Origin: Candidatus Zixiibacteriota bacterium
Lineage (GTDB): Bacteria > Zixibacteria > MSB-5A5 > GN15 > PGXB01
Direction: 5' to 3'
Assembly: GCA_040753495.1 (NCBI GenBank)
Contig: JBFMEF010000159.1
Location: 1 to 32,871 of the forward strand
Length of the DNA stretch: 32,871 bases
In this document: positions 32,862 through 32,871 of the stretch, piece by piece
How the letters are laid out: every line of letters begins with the position of its first letter
How positions within the stretch are numbered: position 1 is the first letter of the stretch
Translations under genes and position numbers: made by a program
Notes under the pieces: generated by a model
What the model was told of the DNA's origin: nothing
What the model saw: the letters and a program-made list of their open reading frames with translations, nothing else
Database searches by the model: none

Positions 32862-32871
32862 CGGAGATTTT

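Overview
The window looks like a chromosomal segment from an uncultivated Gram-negative bacterium of the FCB group. Candidate phylum Zixibacteria or a relative is my best guess, from sequence style only. The basis: a secreted protein ending in a paired dockerin-like module, a subtilase ending in a T9SS/FlgD-like tail that starts YPNPFNP, predicted outer-membrane beta-barrels, a lipoprotein with a TonB-like C-terminus, and intergenic DNA full of hairpin repeats. There is no phage, transposase, plasmid, CRISPR or rRNA signature. One tRNA gene (Glu, TTC) is present.

Layout. 1-978 (minus): truncated multi-pass membrane protein with a TTG start. 1109-4919 (plus): a histidine kinase, a sigma-54 activator, a -24/-12 promoter, a small protein with two four-Cys modules, and a strong terminator. 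5038-8676: type II NADH dehydrogenase, FMN reductase and a DUF1761 membrane protein, separated by three arrays of one composite repeat with an exact 237-bp period. 8677-10068 (minus): nfeD and a slipin. 10263-11606 (plus): a methyltransferase and an unknown membrane protein. 11612-14568 (minus): CXXCH/dockerin secreted protein, haem lipoprotein, YceI protein and a DUF5777-type barrel. 14569-14863 is intergenic; I see no further gene in it and no convincing promoter. 14864-15585 (plus): a half-ferritin and a full ferritin-like protein. 15675-17701: alanine racemase, then rex with a near-perfect Rex operator at its own promoter. 18125-21061: secreted subtilase. 21164-21241: tRNA-Glu with clear promoter and terminator. 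21334-22014 (minus): predicted barrel. 22204-23395 (plus): OsmC, DUF302, a small membrane protein interrupted by one in-frame TGA, and an FmdB-type zinc ribbon. 23396-23944: repeats only. 23945-25462 (minus): SGNH hydrolase-like protein. 25546-31809 (plus): tightly overlapping operon sir2, radical SAM, TPR/TonB lipoprotein, pyrK, pyrD, pyrF. 32083-32787: SIMPL-domain protein, then an inverted copy of a repeat from 23.8 kb.

How it fits together. Redox themes recur: NDH-2 and Rex (NADH/NAD+ balance), FMN reductase, ferritin-like proteins, OsmC, and a haem/YceI cluster in the envelope. The two-component pair with the only convincing sigma-54 promoter in the window just downstream forms a self-contained regulatory circuit. 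The pyr genes cover two steps of UMP synthesis and are translationally coupled to a sirtuin, a radical SAM enzyme and an envelope lipoprotein.

The most exciting candidate is the TGA-interrupted gene at 22998-23186. The reading frame stays coherent through the TGA, a second membrane helix follows it, and a hairpin of bacterial SECIS geometry lies immediately downstream, so it may be an undescribed small membrane selenoprotein.
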